Origin: Falsibacillus pallidus
GTDB taxonomy: Bacteria > Bacillota > Bacilli > Bacillales > DSM-25281
Direction: 5' to 3'
Assembly: GCF_003350505.1 (NCBI RefSeq)
Contig: NZ_QQAY01000008.1
Location: forward strand, 1 to 64,000
DNA length: 64,000 nt
Under the pieces are notes generated by a model that was not told the origin of the DNA, made no database searches, and was given only the letters and a program-made list of their open reading frames with translations. The position numbers were made by a program, and so were the translations under genes. Numbering within the stretch: position 1 is the first letter of the stretch; each line of letters starts with the position of its first letter. Below, piece by piece: positions 54,101-62,014 of the stretch.

Positions 54101-54961
54101 TTACTGTTTCTGCATCCTTTGAACGGCTTGATGCGTATCAATGATTTTTTTGTAGACCTTGCTTCCTCTTTTGGTGCACAGGGCAATAAATAGAACATCT
54201 ATTACTGCAAGCTGTGCAATTCTAGCTGTCATCGTCCCGATCCGGATATTATGCTCTTCATCAGATATTGTAAGGACAACATCGGACATTCTCCGGGCCG
54301 GGGACTTTCCATACTGTGTTAAAAGAATCGTAGTGGCCCCTTTTTCTTTTGCCGTCGAAAGCAGCTGTAAAATCTCCCTAGTCTTCCCTGAAGTTGATAC
54401 AACAAACAAAATGTCCCTTTCAGTCATGTTGGCAGCCATCATCATTTGAACGTGGATATCATTTGATTGAAATGCGGGAAAATCAATCCGAAGCAGCTTT
54501 TGCGTCAAATCATTGGCAACCAGTGAAGAACCCCCGGCACCGTACACATAGATGCGTTCGCCTTCATGCATGGCTTTGACTGCACGATCCAGCTGTTCAA
54601 CCGATACGAGGCTTTTCGTATTGTTTAAAGCTTGGATCGTTTTTGTGGTCACTTTGGAAATGACCGTCTCCAAATCATCCTCGAATTGAAGTGGAGATGC
54701 ATTCATTTCATCCTGATTTCCCTCCAGGCTGATTTCCTTCGCTAATTCAATCTTCAACCCTTTGAAACTGTTAATTCCTATACGTTTGCAAAAGCGGATG
54801 ATGGTTGCTTCGCTGCTTTGGCACTCAGCCGCCAGCTGTTTGGTTGTCATGGAAAGGACATCCTCAGGATGCTCCAATACATAATAAGCGACGGTCTGTT
54901 CTGCCGGGCTGTAGTTATTCATTTGATTTTCAATGAGGTTTAACATATAAAAGCGCTCCAT
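54101..54961 (-). CDS. RpiR/MurR-like transcriptional regulator
   Basis: A 286-residue regulator with an N-terminal RpiR helix-turn-helix domain (residues 1-77; MTTKQLAAECQSSEATIIRFCKRIG, core ECQSSEATIIRFCKR) and a C-terminal SIS domain (about 115-255; GAGGSSLVANDLTQKL and VSTSGKTREIL) that binds phosphosugars. GGAGGTGATT directly precedes the ATG at 54961. It is first in the minus-strand operon and faces the EIIA operon. MurNAc 6-phosphate or GlcNAc 6-phosphate is the probable effector, by analogy with MurR; whether it activates or represses is unknown. Confidence 0.9.
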   Translation of the reverse strand: MERFYMLNLIENQMNNYSPAEQTVAYYVLEHPEDVLSMTTKQLAAECQSSEATIIRFCKRIGINSFKGLKIELAKEISLEGNQDEMNASPLQFEDDLETVISKVTTKTIQALNNTKSLVSVEQLDRAVKAMHEGERIYVYGAGGSSLVANDLTQKLLRIDFPAFQSNDIHVQMMMAANMTERDILFVVSTSGKTREILQLLSTAKEKGATTILLTQYGKSPARRMSDVVLTISDEEHNIRIGTMTARIAQLAVIDVLFIALCTKRGSKVYKKIIDTHQAVQRMQKQ

Positions 54962-54988
54962 AATCACCTCCAAAATTAATGATTGATT

Positions 54989-55002
54989 TGAAAGGGTTTT
55001 CA
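54989..55002. promoter_or_regulatory. Candidate cre site (CcpA)
   Basis: TGAAAGGGTTTTCA matches the cre core TGAAARCGYTTTCA at 13 of 14 positions; the mismatch is the central C. It lies just downstream of the regulator promoter, where CcpA would block transcription when glucose is present. Confidence 0.55.
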
Positions 55003-55012
55003 TTTTAATATG

Positions 55013-55042
55013 ATTATATGATAGACTGAAATAAAATTTCAA
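55013..55042 (-). promoter_or_regulatory. Promoter of the regulator-PTS-nag operon
   Basis: TTGAAA (55037-55042, minus strand) and TATAAT (55013-55018) are 18 bases apart. The -35 box overlaps the first RpiR-type palindrome. Confidence 0.65.
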
Positions 55043-55074
55043 CGTAAATTTATATTTTATAAAATAAAATTTCA
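55027..55074. promoter_or_regulatory. Two RpiR-type operators
   Basis: TGAAAT-AAA-ATTTCA (55027-55041) is perfect, and TAAAAT-AAA-ATTTCA (55060-55074) differs at one base. Their centres are 33 bases apart, about three helix turns, in the region between the divergent operons, and would let one regulator control both directions. Confidence 0.6.
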
Positions 55075-55145
55075 GTTTAGGGGAATATGAGAGAGACAAA
55101 CTTCATATACTTCTAGTTTCTGAATTTAATAGGAGGAAGTCAGCT

Positions 55146-55475
55146 ATGGATAATACAATGAATACGGAAATGGATATTTTTACGATTATTTCTCACGGGG
55201 GCAACGCAAAGAGCATCGCTTATGAAGGATTGGAAGCAGCCCATAAAGGAGAATTTGAAGAAGCGGATAAATTGATAGAGGACGCTCATAAAGAATTGAA
55301 TGAAGCGCATAAAACACAAACGAAGCTGATCCAGGCAGAAATCAATGGGACCGTATTCGAAAAGTCTCTATTGATGATTCATGCACAGGACCACTTAATG
55401 ACATCCATCAGCGAAATTTCATTGATCGAGCAAATGATTAAGCTGCTGAAAAAAATGGACAGCCTTACAAAATAA
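55146..55475 (+). CDS. PTS EIIA, lactose/cellobiose family
   Basis: A 109-residue, all-helical phosphocarrier that receives phosphate from HPr. The family motif MIHAQDHLMTS at residues 77-87 contains the two conserved His residues (79 and 83). AGGAGG lies ten bases before the ATG. It heads the plus-strand operon, followed 24 bases later by the muramidase gene, while its EIIB and EIIC partners are in the divergent operon. Confidence 0.93.
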   Translation: MDNTMNTEMDIFTIISHGGNAKSIAYEGLEAAHKGEFEEADKLIEDAHKELNEAHKTQTKLIQAEINGTVFEKSLLMIHAQDHLMTSISEISLIEQMIKLLKKMDSLTK

Positions 55476-55499
55476 ATTAGTAAGAGGAGGAATCATCAA

Positions 55500-56585
55500 A
55501 TGAAACGCTTAGGCATCTCAATCTATCCGAATCACTCGACTCCTGAAAGGGATATGGAATATATTGCATTGGCGCGTAAATACGATTTCGAGCGGGTATT
55601 TACCTGCTTGCTTTCAGTAGATGGAGAAAAAGAAAGAATCCTTTCTGATTTTAAAAAGACCATTGCGTATGCGACGGAACTTGGAATGGAAGTCATTGCC
55701 GATATCAGTCCGCGCGTGTTCAAGGAACTTGGCGTCTCTTATGATGATCTTTCTCTCTTTGCAGACCTCGGCGCAGCTGGAATACGCCTTGATATGGGCT
55801 TCACCGGCCATGAGGAATCGATCATGACCTACAATCCGTATAACCTGAAAATCGAATTGAATATGAGCAATGCGACGAAATATATCGATAATATCATGAC
55901 CTATCAGCCAAACAAGCAAAACCTCCTTGGCTGCCATAATTTCTATCCTCATCGATATGCCGGGCTGTCCTACCCGTTTTTTATTGATTGCAGCAAGAAA
56001 TTCAAAGATCTGGGCATGAAGACGGCAGCATTCGTTTCCTCCCATGATGCCACATTCGGTCCATGGCCGATTGTAGAAGGGCTTCCAACTCTGGAAATGC
56101 ACCGTGAACTTCCTATCGATGTCCAGGCAAAGCATTTATTTGCAACGGGGCTCATCGATGACGTGCTGATCGGGAATGCCTATGCTTCTGAAAAGGAATT
56201 GAAGGTACTGAGTGAAATCGATAAAGATAAAATTACCCTGGCAGTGGATGTCTACGATGATACAACTGATTTGGAAAAAGTCATCATGTTTGACGAATTC
56301 CATTTTTACCGCGGAGATGTTTCTGATTATATGATCCGTTCCACGCAGAGCCGGGTAAAGTACCGCGGACGTGAGTTTAAACCTGGATTTACCCGCGATA
56401 TTAAACGCGGAGATATATTGATAGAAAACGATTTGTACGGCCAATATGCAGGGGAATTGCAGATAGCTTTAAAAGATATGAAGAATTCTGGCAAGACCAA
56501 TGTGGTCGGCAGGATTCGCGAAGAGGAAATCTTCTTGATTGACTACTTAGATCCATGGGGCAAATTTGCTTTTCAAAAGAAGTAA
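55500..56585 (+). CDS. mupG: 6-phospho-N-acetylmuramidase (MupG/DUF871 family)
   Basis: A 361-residue cytoplasmic protein of the DUF871 family, shown in Staphylococcus aureus (MupG) to split MurNAc 6-phosphate-GlcNAc into MurNAc 6-phosphate and GlcNAc. The N-terminal TIM-barrel part (about 1-240) begins LGISIYPNHST and includes ADISPRVFKELG and CHNFYPHRYAGLS; a small C-terminal beta domain (about 250-361) follows. It sits between EIIA and the kinase gene, with murQ downstream, so both products are handled by neighbours. GAGGAGGAA precedes the ATG. The substrate assignment is by family and context. Confidence 0.82.
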   Translation: MKRLGISIYPNHSTPERDMEYIALARKYDFERVFTCLLSVDGEKERILSDFKKTIAYATELGMEVIADISPRVFKELGVSYDDLSLFADLGAAGIRLDMGFTGHEESIMTYNPYNLKIELNMSNATKYIDNIMTYQPNKQNLLGCHNFYPHRYAGLSYPFFIDCSKKFKDLGMKTAAFVSSHDATFGPWPIVEGLPTLEMHRELPIDVQAKHLFATGLIDDVLIGNAYASEKELKVLSEIDKDKITLAVDVYDDTTDLEKVIMFDEFHFYRGDVSDYMIRSTQSRVKYRGREFKPGFTRDIKRGDILIENDLYGQYAGELQIALKDMKNSGKTNVVGRIREEEIFLIDYLDPWGKFAFQKK

Positions 56586-56598
56586 AGGGGGAGTCTCT

Positions 56599-57507
56599 AT
56601 GGGGTATATCATTGGAATTGATGCGGGCGGAACCAAGACAACCGCACTCGTTATCAGCGAAAAGAAAGAAATCCTCTATCAAACAGAGAGCGGAATCGGA
56701 AACCCCGCTGCAAACTATGATCTTGCCTCTCAACATCTTAAAGACGTTGTTCAAGAATGCCTGAAAAACGAGTTCGGGCATCAGATTACTGGGATAGCGG
56801 CAGGGATCGCAGGGATAGAGGCCGGGGACAATAGAAATAAGATTCAACAAGATCTTTTGGAGGTTTCAAACCTGCCAATCATTCTGATGAATGATGCTGA
56901 GCTCGCTCACTACGCCATTCTCGAAGGAAACGATGGCGTCATCACGATCGCCGGCACAGGTTCTATTTCTTTCGGGAAAAGAGATGGGCAGACCTCCTAT
57001 TCCGGCGGATGGGGCCATTTGCTAGGGGATGAAGGGAGCTCTTATCATATCGCTGTCAGTGCCTGCAGAAAAATAACACAGGCTGCAGATGCTGGAAGAG
57101 CGTTCTCTGAATTTGAAATAGCAGTCATGAATGAACTACAACTGTCGGAACCTAATGATTTAAAAGGCTTCATCTATCAATCAGGCAAAGATAGAATAGC
57201 AGAATTGACAAAGTCCATTAACGAAATGGCCCTTTCTGGCAATGAAGAAGCCGTTGAACTGTTTAAAATCGCAGGGAAGCAGCTTGCCATGCAGACCGCG
57301 GCATTAATCCGTAAAATGAACTTTCCCTCACACATCATGACTCCAATCGGTGGATTCGGCAGCCTTCTTCTGAAAAATGAGATGGTTCAAGAATCCTTTA
57401 TGGAGGATTTAAAGAGGGAAATCGGTTCGTACACCTGGATGGAAGCAGAATCTTCGCCTGCATTAGGGGCTTATTACGCATGGAGAGACAAGGGGGGCAT
57501 TTCATAA
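56599..57507 (+). CDS. BadF-family amino-sugar kinase (NagK/MurK-like)
   Basis: A 302-residue ATP-dependent kinase of the BadF/BadG/BcrA/BcrD family with the actin-like fold. The phosphate 1 motif is IIGIDAGGTKTTALV at the start, and GGWGHLLGDEGSSYHI near residue 135 is typical of N-acetylhexosamine kinases. A relative in Clostridium acetobutylicum, MurK, phosphorylates both GlcNAc and MurNAc, so either or both may be used here; GlcNAc released by MupG is the clear candidate. AAAGGGGGAG precedes the ATG at 56599. Its stop shares one base with the anmK start. Confidence 0.88.
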   Translation: MGYIIGIDAGGTKTTALVISEKKEILYQTESGIGNPAANYDLASQHLKDVVQECLKNEFGHQITGIAAGIAGIEAGDNRNKIQQDLLEVSNLPIILMNDAELAHYAILEGNDGVITIAGTGSISFGKRDGQTSYSGGWGHLLGDEGSSYHIAVSACRKITQAADAGRAFSEFEIAVMNELQLSEPNDLKGFIYQSGKDRIAELTKSINEMALSGNEEAVELFKIAGKQLAMQTAALIRKMNFPSHIMTPIGGFGSLLLKNEMVQESFMEDLKREIGSYTWMEAESSPALGAYYAWRDKGGIS

Positions 57508-58697
57508 TGGAACGTTTAGCAGTTGGGCTCATGTCCGGAACATCCGTTGACGGGATTGATGCAGCCCTTGTCAAAATAAAGGGCCATGGTGAAAATACGG
57601 AGATTGAACTCCTTCATTACTCCACCTATTCCTATAATGAAGAAATGAAAAAATCGATATTAGCAGCCATGGATCCCGCGAATTCTACTGTGGCCGCCAT
57701 TTGCAGCCTGAATTTTAAGCTTGGAAAGCAATTTGCCGAAGCCGTTAAAAGAGTCTGCATGGAAGCTGATGTCCCGTTAGCAGAAATTGATGTAATCGGC
57801 TCTCACGGCCAGACCATCTATCATATACCACAGCAAGAAGGGGATTTGGAAAAATCCACCCTCCAAATTGGTGAGCCCGCGATTATTTCATACGAGACAG
57901 GATCTGTCGTCGTTTCAAATTTCAGGACGATGGATATGGCAGCAGGCGGAGAGGGAGCCCCTCTTGTCCCATATACCGAATATATTCTGTACCGGAACCC
58001 GGAGAAAAACAGAGCACTGCAGAATATCGGCGGAATCGGAAATGTAACCGTCATCCAAAAAGATGCGGCGATGGATGATGTGTTTGCTTTTGATACTGGG
58101 CCGGGGAATATGATCATGGATGAATTATGCAAGCATTTTAAAGGGATTTCCTATGACCCGAAAGGAAAGATTGCTGCTGAAGGCAATGTACAGCATGAAC
58201 TTGTGGATCATTGGCTCTCTATGGATTATTTCTTAAAAGAGCCTCCAAAATCTACTGGCAGGGAACTGTTTGGCGCGGATTTCACTTCAAGGATCATACA
58301 AGAAAATCCACACCTTTCGCCGGAGGACCTCATAGCAACAGCCACCTACTTTACGGCAGCTTCAATAGCCAAGTCCTGCCGCGACTTCGTTTTTCCAAAG
58401 ACACCGATTGATGAACTGATTGTCGGTGGCGGAGGAAGCTATAACCAAACGCTCCTTGCCATGCTGAAAGAGCTTCTTCCGGAGGTCATGGTCATGACAC
58501 AAGAAGAGATCGGTCTTTCTTCAGAAGCGAAAGAGGCCGTGGCGTTTGCCCTTTTGGCGAATGAAACAATCCATCAGCAGTGTTCGAATATTCCTAACGC
58601 CACAGGAGCCTCTAAACCGGTAATCCTGGGCAATATCACACTGCCTCCGAACGGAGATGCAAAAAACATTTTACAGAAGGCAGGGAATCACAGATGA
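57507..58697 (+). CDS. anmK: 1,6-anhydro-N-acetylmuramic acid kinase
   Basis: A 396-residue kinase that opens the anhydro ring of anhydroMurNAc while phosphorylating it to MurNAc 6-phosphate. Family motifs are present: GLMSGTSVDGIDAALV at the start, GSHGQTIYH (about 93-101), NIGGIGNVT, and FDTGPGNMIMDEL near residue 195. AnhydroMurNAc is released by lytic transglycosylases, so this gene lets the cell recycle wall turnover products. It overlaps the kinase stop (TAATG) and the murQ start (ATGA), so translation of the three is coupled. Confidence 0.95.
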   Translation: MERLAVGLMSGTSVDGIDAALVKIKGHGENTEIELLHYSTYSYNEEMKKSILAAMDPANSTVAAICSLNFKLGKQFAEAVKRVCMEADVPLAEIDVIGSHGQTIYHIPQQEGDLEKSTLQIGEPAIISYETGSVVVSNFRTMDMAAGGEGAPLVPYTEYILYRNPEKNRALQNIGGIGNVTVIQKDAAMDDVFAFDTGPGNMIMDELCKHFKGISYDPKGKIAAEGNVQHELVDHWLSMDYFLKEPPKSTGRELFGADFTSRIIQENPHLSPEDLIATATYFTAASIAKSCRDFVFPKTPIDELIVGGGGSYNQTLLAMLKELLPEVMVMTQEEIGLSSEAKEAVAFALLANETIHQQCSNIPNATGASKPVILGNITLPPNGDAKNILQKAGNHR

Positions 58698-59599
58698 ACC
58701 TTCAAAACATAATGACAGAAAAAAGAAATCCTTCCACAATGGATATAGACCAGCTTTCAAGCCTGGAAATCATTCAAAAGATCAATGATGAAGACCAAAA
58801 GGTGCCGATGGCGATCGAAGCCATTCTGCCGGTAATCGCAAAAGTGGTGGATGACATCGTCAAAGGGATGAAAAATGGAGGGCGGCTGATCTACATCGGT
58901 GCTGGAACCAGCGGAAGACTCGGTATACTGGATGCGTCCGAGTGCCCGCCTACTTATGGGACTTCCCCTGAACAGGTGCTTGCCATCATTGCCGGCGGAG
59001 ACCATGCCATTCAATATGCAATGGAAGGGGCAGAGGACAGCCTCGAAGGAGGCGAGCAGGATATAGTCAATGCCAATGTCGGCCCGAACGATGTGGTGGT
59101 AGGGATTGCCGCGAGCGGGAGAACCCCATATACCATTGCTGCGATGAAGAAAGCCAAGGAGCTCGGAGCAGTTGTTGCGGCCGTGGTATGTTCGCCGAAT
59201 TCACCGATGGAGCAAGCGGCTGACTTCGCCATTGTCGCTGAAGTTGGCCCAGAGGTAGTAACGGGTTCAACGAGAATGAAAGCAGGTACAGCACAAAAAT
59301 TGATCCTTAACATGCTATCTACGGCTTCCATGATTCAGCTTGGAAAAGTATATAGCAATCTTATGGTCGATGTGATGGCCTCAAACGAAAAGCTCAGGGA
59401 AAGAGCGAAACTGATTGTTGCTGAAGCAGCTGGTGTGGATGTAAAAGAAGCTGAGGAAGCCTTAAAAGAATTCGGCTCCGCCAAACCGGCTATCCTTTCC
59501 TTAGTCACCGGTTTAAAAGGGAAAGAAGTGCTAGACCTATTAGAAAAGCATGATGGCCATTTAAGGGCTGCTATCAAGGATTCTCTTAAAATATCATAA
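58694..59599 (+). CDS. murQ: N-acetylmuramic acid 6-phosphate etherase
   Basis: A 301-residue SIS-domain enzyme that removes D-lactate from MurNAc 6-phosphate, giving GlcNAc 6-phosphate. Conserved elements are IYIGAGTSGRLGILDASECPPTYG near residue 65-88 (core GAGTSGRLGILDASE, with the catalytic Glu), GIAASGRTPY and GSTRMKAGTAQKLILNM (core TRMKAGTAQK). The ATG overlaps the anmK stop. As the last gene of the plus-strand operon it merges the MupG and AnmK routes; its product goes to NagA and NagB of the divergent operon. Confidence 0.96.
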   Translation: MNLQNIMTEKRNPSTMDIDQLSSLEIIQKINDEDQKVPMAIEAILPVIAKVVDDIVKGMKNGGRLIYIGAGTSGRLGILDASECPPTYGTSPEQVLAIIAGGDHAIQYAMEGAEDSLEGGEQDIVNANVGPNDVVVGIAASGRTPYTIAAMKKAKELGAVVAAVVCSPNSPMEQAADFAIVAEVGPEVVTGSTRMKAGTAQKLILNMLSTASMIQLGKVYSNLMVDVMASNEKLRERAKLIVAEAAGVDVKEAEEALKEFGSAKPAILSLVTGLKGKEVLDLLEKHDGHLRAAIKDSLKIS

Positions 59600-59616
59600 T
59601 GTCTATATTACAGAAG

Positions 59617-59645
59617 CCACAGTTCTTGAACTGTGGTATTTTTCG
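59617..59645 (+). terminator. murQ terminator
   Basis: CCACAGTTC and GAACTGTGG pair perfectly (59617-59625, 59628-59636), followed by TATTTTT. Confidence 0.85.
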
Positions 59646-59858
59646 TTGCGTTAGCCTATCCAGAGAGCACATCAGGGAAGAAAAACCGCAAAAAGTTCAT
59701 GATGGGGATAAAATAGTGATAAAAATGGTCCAAAATGAGCGAGTAGGCAACGATGATTGACAGAATATCGACAAATAATGGGGAAAATAGTTAAGTGTGA
59801 ACTTAAATTGGGTAAAATAGCAGGAAAACCTAATGTAATTGCCGCTTCACGGATGATC
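59646..59858. other. Non-coding stretch after murQ
   Basis: About 210 bases without a convincing gene. The word GGGRWAAAATAG or close variants occurs three times (near 59705, 59780 and 59810). Its meaning is unknown; it leads into the repeat array. Confidence 0.4.
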
Positions 59859-60052
59859 TATGCGCCAAAAATGGCTGCCTATGCGCCGCAGATCATCTCT
59901 TATGCGCGGGAACATGGCGTCTTTGCGCCAAAAAGGGGTGTTCATGCGCGAAATCCCCCAGTCTATGCGCCAGCGCCGCCAGTCCCGCATGAGCGTGGAA
60001 TCCTAAGCTCTATGCACCGGAACGCCCCGCTTATGCGCCACTGGGCAGTTGC
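59859..60052. repeat. Second 21-bp repeat array (YATGCGCS core)
   Basis: Nine units begin at 59859, 59880, 59901, 59922, 59943, 59964, 59988, 60011 and 60032. The first six starts and the last step are exactly 21 bases apart; two steps near the end are 24 and 23. Each unit has a core such as TATGCGCC, TTTGCGCC or CATGCGCG followed by about 13 variable bases. A plus-strand frame through it gives seven-residue repeats (YAP + four residues), but there is no ribosome site and the apparent protein is an effect of the 21-base step. It ends about 100 bases before the methyltransferase gene. Confidence 0.9.
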
Positions 60053-60153
60053 CCCCATCAGACTGGTTGAACATTTTTATCACGCCCTCGTTTTGTGCTA
60101 CAATTCATGCAAGATGGAAAATACAGGATAGGTTTACGATGGAGGAATTCAGG

Positions 60154-60915
60154 ATGATGGATGAGGAATTATTTCAATTTTACGCGAAACAGGCAGAAGA
60201 GCCTTTCAGCGGCTGGGATTTCTCTTATATCACAGAGACTGGCCGGATGGATTCAGAACCGCTTTCCTGGAGCTACGGATCGATGGTCATCAAGGAACTT
60301 CGAGGTGTGAACAGCCTATTGGATATGGGGACTGGCGGGGGAGAGTTTCTCAGTATGCTGAGGCCGCTTCCACCCCATACTGCAGCGACGGAAGGCTATG
60401 AACCGAATATCCCTGTGGCTAGGGACCGGTTGAAGCCGTTCGGCATCGACGTGAAAAGAGTGGAGGAAGATGATATCCTTCCATTTGAAGATGGCGAGTT
60501 CAATCTTGTCATCAACCGGCATGAATCTTTTTCTGCAGCGGAAGTGAAAAGAGTGCTTTCCCCAGGAGGGACCTTCATCACTCAGCAGGTCGGCGGACTT
60601 GATATCCAGGGGCTGAATTTATCATTATGTGCGATAGAAGAGTTCGGCTACGCTCATTGGAATATGGACTATTCCCGTGAACAATTGAAGAAAGAAGGCT
60701 TTCTGGAAATCGAAGGGGCGGAGGAATTTCCCGTCACAAGGTTTTTTGATATAGGAGCCATCCTCTATTATCTGAAAGCCATTCCTTGGCAAATTGAGGA
60801 CTTTACGGTTGAAAAATACCGGAAGCCCCTGATGAAAATCCATGATGAAATCGAGCGAAGAGGGTATATCGATTTCAAGTCACACAGATTCTATTTAACT
60901 GCAAAAAGACCATAA
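60154..60915 (+). CDS. SAM-dependent methyltransferase
   Basis: A 253-residue class I methyltransferase. The SAM-binding motif I is SLLDMGTGGGEFLSML at about residues 50-65, motif II falls at DVKRVEEDDILPFEDGEFNLVI (core DILPFEDGEFNLVINRHE), and motif III at RVLSPGGTFITQQVGG. The start is the ATG at 60154 because GGAGG lies eight bases before it; the frame extends into the repeat array upstream. The substrate is unknown; distant relatives modify small molecules or RNA. Confidence 0.88.
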   Translation: MMDEELFQFYAKQAEEPFSGWDFSYITETGRMDSEPLSWSYGSMVIKELRGVNSLLDMGTGGGEFLSMLRPLPPHTAATEGYEPNIPVARDRLKPFGIDVKRVEEDDILPFEDGEFNLVINRHESFSAAEVKRVLSPGGTFITQQVGGLDIQGLNLSLCAIEEFGYAHWNMDYSREQLKKEGFLEIEGAEEFPVTRFFDIGAILYYLKAIPWQIEDFTVEKYRKPLMKIHDEIERRGYIDFKSHRFYLTAKRP

Positions 60916-60945
60916 AAAAGCCGGACATTTTCGTCCAGCTTTTTT
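60914..60945. terminator. Bidirectional terminator
   Basis: AAAAAAGC and GCTTTTTT flank GGAC/GTCC with one internal mismatch, between converging genes. Confidence 0.85.
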
Positions 60946-61607
60946 CATGTATTTCCATTTTTAAATAGAATATAGGAGTATATCATAGGAATCAGCACAA
61001 TGATGGCTGCGACTGTGATTGTAATGTACATAGCAATCGTACCCGGTAGAAAGGCGCAAATCAGTAGGATTACTCCTGCCCCCATCCACAAAGGCCCTGC
61101 GAGCCGATGGGTCTTCCTCCAATTCACATCACTGGTCAATGTCCAAGGCGTCCGTATCCCGACGAAGAAATTGGATCTAAGCTGGACCATATAATTGCCA
61201 ATTCCGATAAATAAGATCCCGATTCCAAGGAGCACCATCATTTGAATGTTGACGTCGTACCCAAGATTGAAAAGGAGTGTGACTACTCCGATGGCTGCAA
61301 TGATCACGGCGATTAAATACCGGATCATAAGATAGGCCTTCCCGAACTTTTCGTAATTCTGCTTCCTTGGGTCCATGAACTTGGAGAACTTCATAAGGAG
61401 TGGAATCCCGAGGTTCATCAAGAAAAATACGATTATAAATGAACTTTTGGAAGCGTAATTGTCCGGCTCGCCGCTTACACCGAAGTGGATGGCCACTGAA
61501 TCCGGCAGGTCCTTATAAAAGACAGCGGCCATTATGACAGGAATCAAGGCAATCAAAGCAATGAATAGATCATGGATATTCCAAGCAAGATGATTGTTAT
61601 TCTTCAT
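60945..61607 (-). CDS. sdpI: SdpI family membrane protein
   Basis: A 220-residue protein with six membrane segments. It has the DUF1648 start with VAIHFGVSGEPDNYASK (about 38-54) and the SdpI domain with NYMVQLRSNFFVGIRTPWTL (core RSNFFVGIRTPWTL) and WRKTHRLAGPLW. In B. subtilis SdpI both protects against the SdpC killing peptide and binds the repressor SdpR at the membrane. Its start overlaps the sdpR-like gene by 11 bases. No sdpABC genes are in the window, so this pair may guard against toxins from neighbours. Confidence 0.88.
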   Translation of the reverse strand: MKNNNHLAWNIHDLFIALIALIPVIMAAVFYKDLPDSVAIHFGVSGEPDNYASKSSFIIVFFLMNLGIPLLMKFSKFMDPRKQNYEKFGKAYLMIRYLIAVIIAAIGVVTLLFNLGYDVNIQMMVLLGIGILFIGIGNYMVQLRSNFFVGIRTPWTLTSDVNWRKTHRLAGPLWMGAGVILLICAFLPGTIAMYITITVAAIIVLIPMIYSYILFKNGNT

Positions 61608-61878
61608 TTTTTTCTTCCCCCTTTTCCGGTAAAAAGTCCATAAACCAAGCCATCAGTTCCTGAAACACTGTGGAATTCAAGGAATAGATGATATGCTGGC
61701 CATGACGCTCATCAAGCACCAAACCAGACTGCTTCAGCAGACTAAGATGGTGGGAGATGCTCGGTTTTGAAATCTGGAAGTGGTCAGCAATTTCACCGGC
61801 TGTCAAATCTTTGCTTTTCAGCAAATGAAGAATCTTTCTGCGAGTGGGATCTGATAATGCTTTGAAGGGTGAATTCAT
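61597..61878 (-). CDS. sdpR: SdpR-like ArsR family repressor
   Basis: A 93-residue winged-helix repressor. It begins MNSPFKALSDPTRRKIL, typical of ArsR/SdpR proteins; the recognition helix is QISKPSISHHLSLLKQSGLV at about 35-54. There are no metal-binding cysteines. The start is the ATG at 61878; the frame runs farther upstream without a signal. An inverted repeat lies directly upstream, as expected for an autorepressor of an sdpRI operon. Confidence 0.9.
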   Translation of the reverse strand: MNSPFKALSDPTRRKILHLLKSKDLTAGEIADHFQISKPSISHHLSLLKQSGLVLDERHGQHIIYSLNSTVFQELMAWFMDFLPEKGEEKNEE

Positions 61879-61900
61879 CGATTGTTCACTTCCAATTAGA

Positions 61901-61922
61901 TATTTAGATAAATGTCTAAATA
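61901..61922 (-). promoter_or_regulatory. sdpRI operator
   Basis: TATTTAGA (61901-61908) and TCTAAATA (61915-61922) are perfect inverted arms six bases apart, 23 bases upstream of the repressor start. Confidence 0.6.
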
Positions 61923-61956
61923 TAATATACACCATTTTCTGGATTTTGAAAAGCCC

Positions 61957-62000
61957 AAAAAAATGGCCGATGAGGAAATATGATCCCCAAATCGGCCATT
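61957..62000 (-). terminator. Terminator of the thioredoxin-like gene
   Basis: AATGGCCGAT and ATCGGCCATT pair perfectly around about 20 bases; on the minus strand a T-run follows. Confidence 0.85.
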
Positions 62001-62014
62001 CTGTTTGTAAACAA

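Noticed and set aside
59757-60131. A 124-codon frame with YAP-type seven-residue repeats
   Set aside because: It has no ribosome site and coincides with the YATGCGCS array; the apparent periodic protein is explained by the 21-base step.
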